Of a stretch of DNA of 5,660 nt, positions 4,972-5,660 are shown piece after piece; position 1 is the first letter of the stretch; each line of letters opens with the position of its first letter. The notes beneath the pieces were generated by a model that was not told the origin of the DNA, did no database searches, and was given only the letters and a program-made list of their open reading frames with translations. The translations under genes were made by a program, and so were the position numbers. Source of the DNA: Bacteroidales bacterium (GTDB lineage Bacteria; Bacteroidota; Bacteroidia; Bacteroidales; UBA932); assembly GCA_017631875.1 (NCBI GenBank), contig JAGBSL010000055.1, positions 1-5,660 on the forward strand, written 5' to 3'.

Positions 4972-5660
4972 AGCTCCGGTCTTTTCAACATTATATATAA
5001 TATGACAGGGATGCCGAGCAGTGCCATGGTGCTTGCAACCGGCATAGGTGAAGGTGTCATTCGTGAAATCAGATCCGCACATACTCCTATCAGGCCGCCT
5101 GTCAGAAGTGATGCAGGGAGGACGAACTTGTGTGACGAGGTGCCCAGCAGCGCCTTGGCGATGTGGGGGCCGATGATGCCCACGAAGCCGAGCGGGCCGC
5201 AGAATGCGGTGACAGCTCCGGTCATGAGGCTGCAGCTCAGCAGAGCAGACAGGCGTATCTTAGAGGGTGTTCCACCTGAGAGTTCTGTGAATTCATCTCC
5301 GAAGAGTATGAGGTCCAGTCCTTTATGGTTGAATAAGGCTATGGTCAATCCTACGGCGAGCGTGGCTGCGATTATTGCAGTTTCTGTCCATGTGGTGTTT
5401 GAGAAACTGCCTGCAGACCAGCTGTAGAATATCTTGAGGCTTTCAGCGTCCGAGCTGAACTGGAGTATCGAGACTATGGCGGTGATGATGAAGCCAAGCA
5501 TGACTCCGAAAATGAGGAGTATCGATGCGTTTCGGAATCTTCCCGATGCATACAGTATTATGGCAGCCGCTCCGGCCGCTCCGGCCGCAGCCGCGACAGC
5601 TACAGGCGCGCCTCCAAATGTCGCACCAGCATACATTGTGGCGAGTGCGGCTCCTAATGA
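4968..5660 (-). CDS. FecCD/BtuC-family permease, 5' end cut by window edge
   Basis: This is the inner-membrane permease subunit partnering the ATPase downstream. 230 residues are visible, and the frame stays open to base 5660 (it begins SLGAALAT, which resembles the family's SSGAALGA segment), so roughly the first 100 residues are missing. Hydrophobic segments lie at about 19-38, 47-67, 93-110, 137-155, 179-197 and 206-224 of the visible part. Family landmarks are GDEFTELSGGTPSKIRLSAL (121-140), corresponding to the GDE-x-A-x-x-LG stretch, the coupling-helix region FCGPLGFVGIIGPHIAKALL (153-172), and the terminal MPVASTMALLGIPVILYIML (206-225). Its TGA overlaps the ATPase start by 4 bases, implying co-translation. 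The Ala/Gly-rich helix near 21-33 is encoded by a short 9-bp tandem repeat. Confidence 0.93.
   Translation of the reverse strand, partial: SLGAALATMYAGATFGGAPVAVAAAAGAAGAAAIILYASGRFRNASILLIFGVMLGFIITAIVSILQFSSDAESLKIFYSWSAGSFSNTTWTETAIIAATLAVGLTIALFNHKGLDLILFGDEFTELSGGTPSKIRLSALLSCSLMTGAVTAFCGPLGFVGIIGPHIAKALLGTSSHKFVLPASLLTGGLIGVCADLISRMTPSPMPVASTMALLGIPVILYIMLKRPEL
5567..5588. repeat. 9-bp tandem repeat inside the permease gene
   Basis: CCGCTCCGG occurs twice head to tail (5567-5575, 5576-5584), followed by a partial third unit CCGC. On the minus strand it encodes part of the Ala/Gly-rich transmembrane segment AAAAGAAGAAA. The unit is a multiple of three, so a change in copy number would keep the reading frame. 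Confidence 0.6.

Noticed and set aside
4972..5082. N-terminal extension of the ATPase by 37 residues
   Set aside because: It would lie wholly inside the permease gene, has no family resemblance, and ignores the ATGA overlap that gives a natural start at 4971.
4885..5427. Plus-strand frame of 180 codons antisense to the permease and ATPase junction
   Set aside because: It mirrors a well-supported membrane protein gene, and I recognise no motif in its own translation.

Overview
The window looks like chromosomal DNA from a member of the Bacteroidota, most likely Bacteroidales. The evidence is two promoters of the TTTG / TAnnTTTG type, start codons that mostly lack Shine-Dalgarno sequences, an ABC ATPase with the LSDGE signature common in that phylum, and a Bacteroidota-like PolA and L34. 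Every gene I can support lies on the minus strand, so the biological reading order runs from right to left. I saw no phage, insertion sequence, CRISPR array, toxin-antitoxin or defence gene. The gene content is housekeeping, and the interest is in details of domains and intergenic DNA.

Reading right to left: a FecCD-type permease (5' end outside the window) overlaps a FecE/BtuD-type ATPase by 4 bases (ATGA), so the two form an importer unit for heme, siderophore or corrinoid. The ATPase stop codon lies inside an 18-bp perfect tandem repeat, which runs into a 30-bp perfect palindrome. These occupy the roughly 80-bp gap before polA and overlap its presumed -33 region. A 9-bp inverted repeat joins the polA -7 box to the polA start codon.

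polA (880 aa) has intact 5'-nuclease and polymerase motifs, but its 3'-5' exonuclease domain has lost the metal-binding carboxylates. Its last 29 bases overlap the start of an ECF-like sigma factor gene. A 50-bp gap carrying a REP-like hairpin leads to rsmG. A second REP-like hairpin and a partial copy then precede a textbook Bacteroidota promoter driving rpmH, which runs off the left edge.

Functionally this is an importer unit followed by a probable polA-sigma-rsmG transcription unit (DNA repair and replication, transcription, rRNA methylation), then rpmH (L34) under its own strong promoter. Apart from the details in the findings, the region looks ordinary, and I do not see a new multi-gene system in it.
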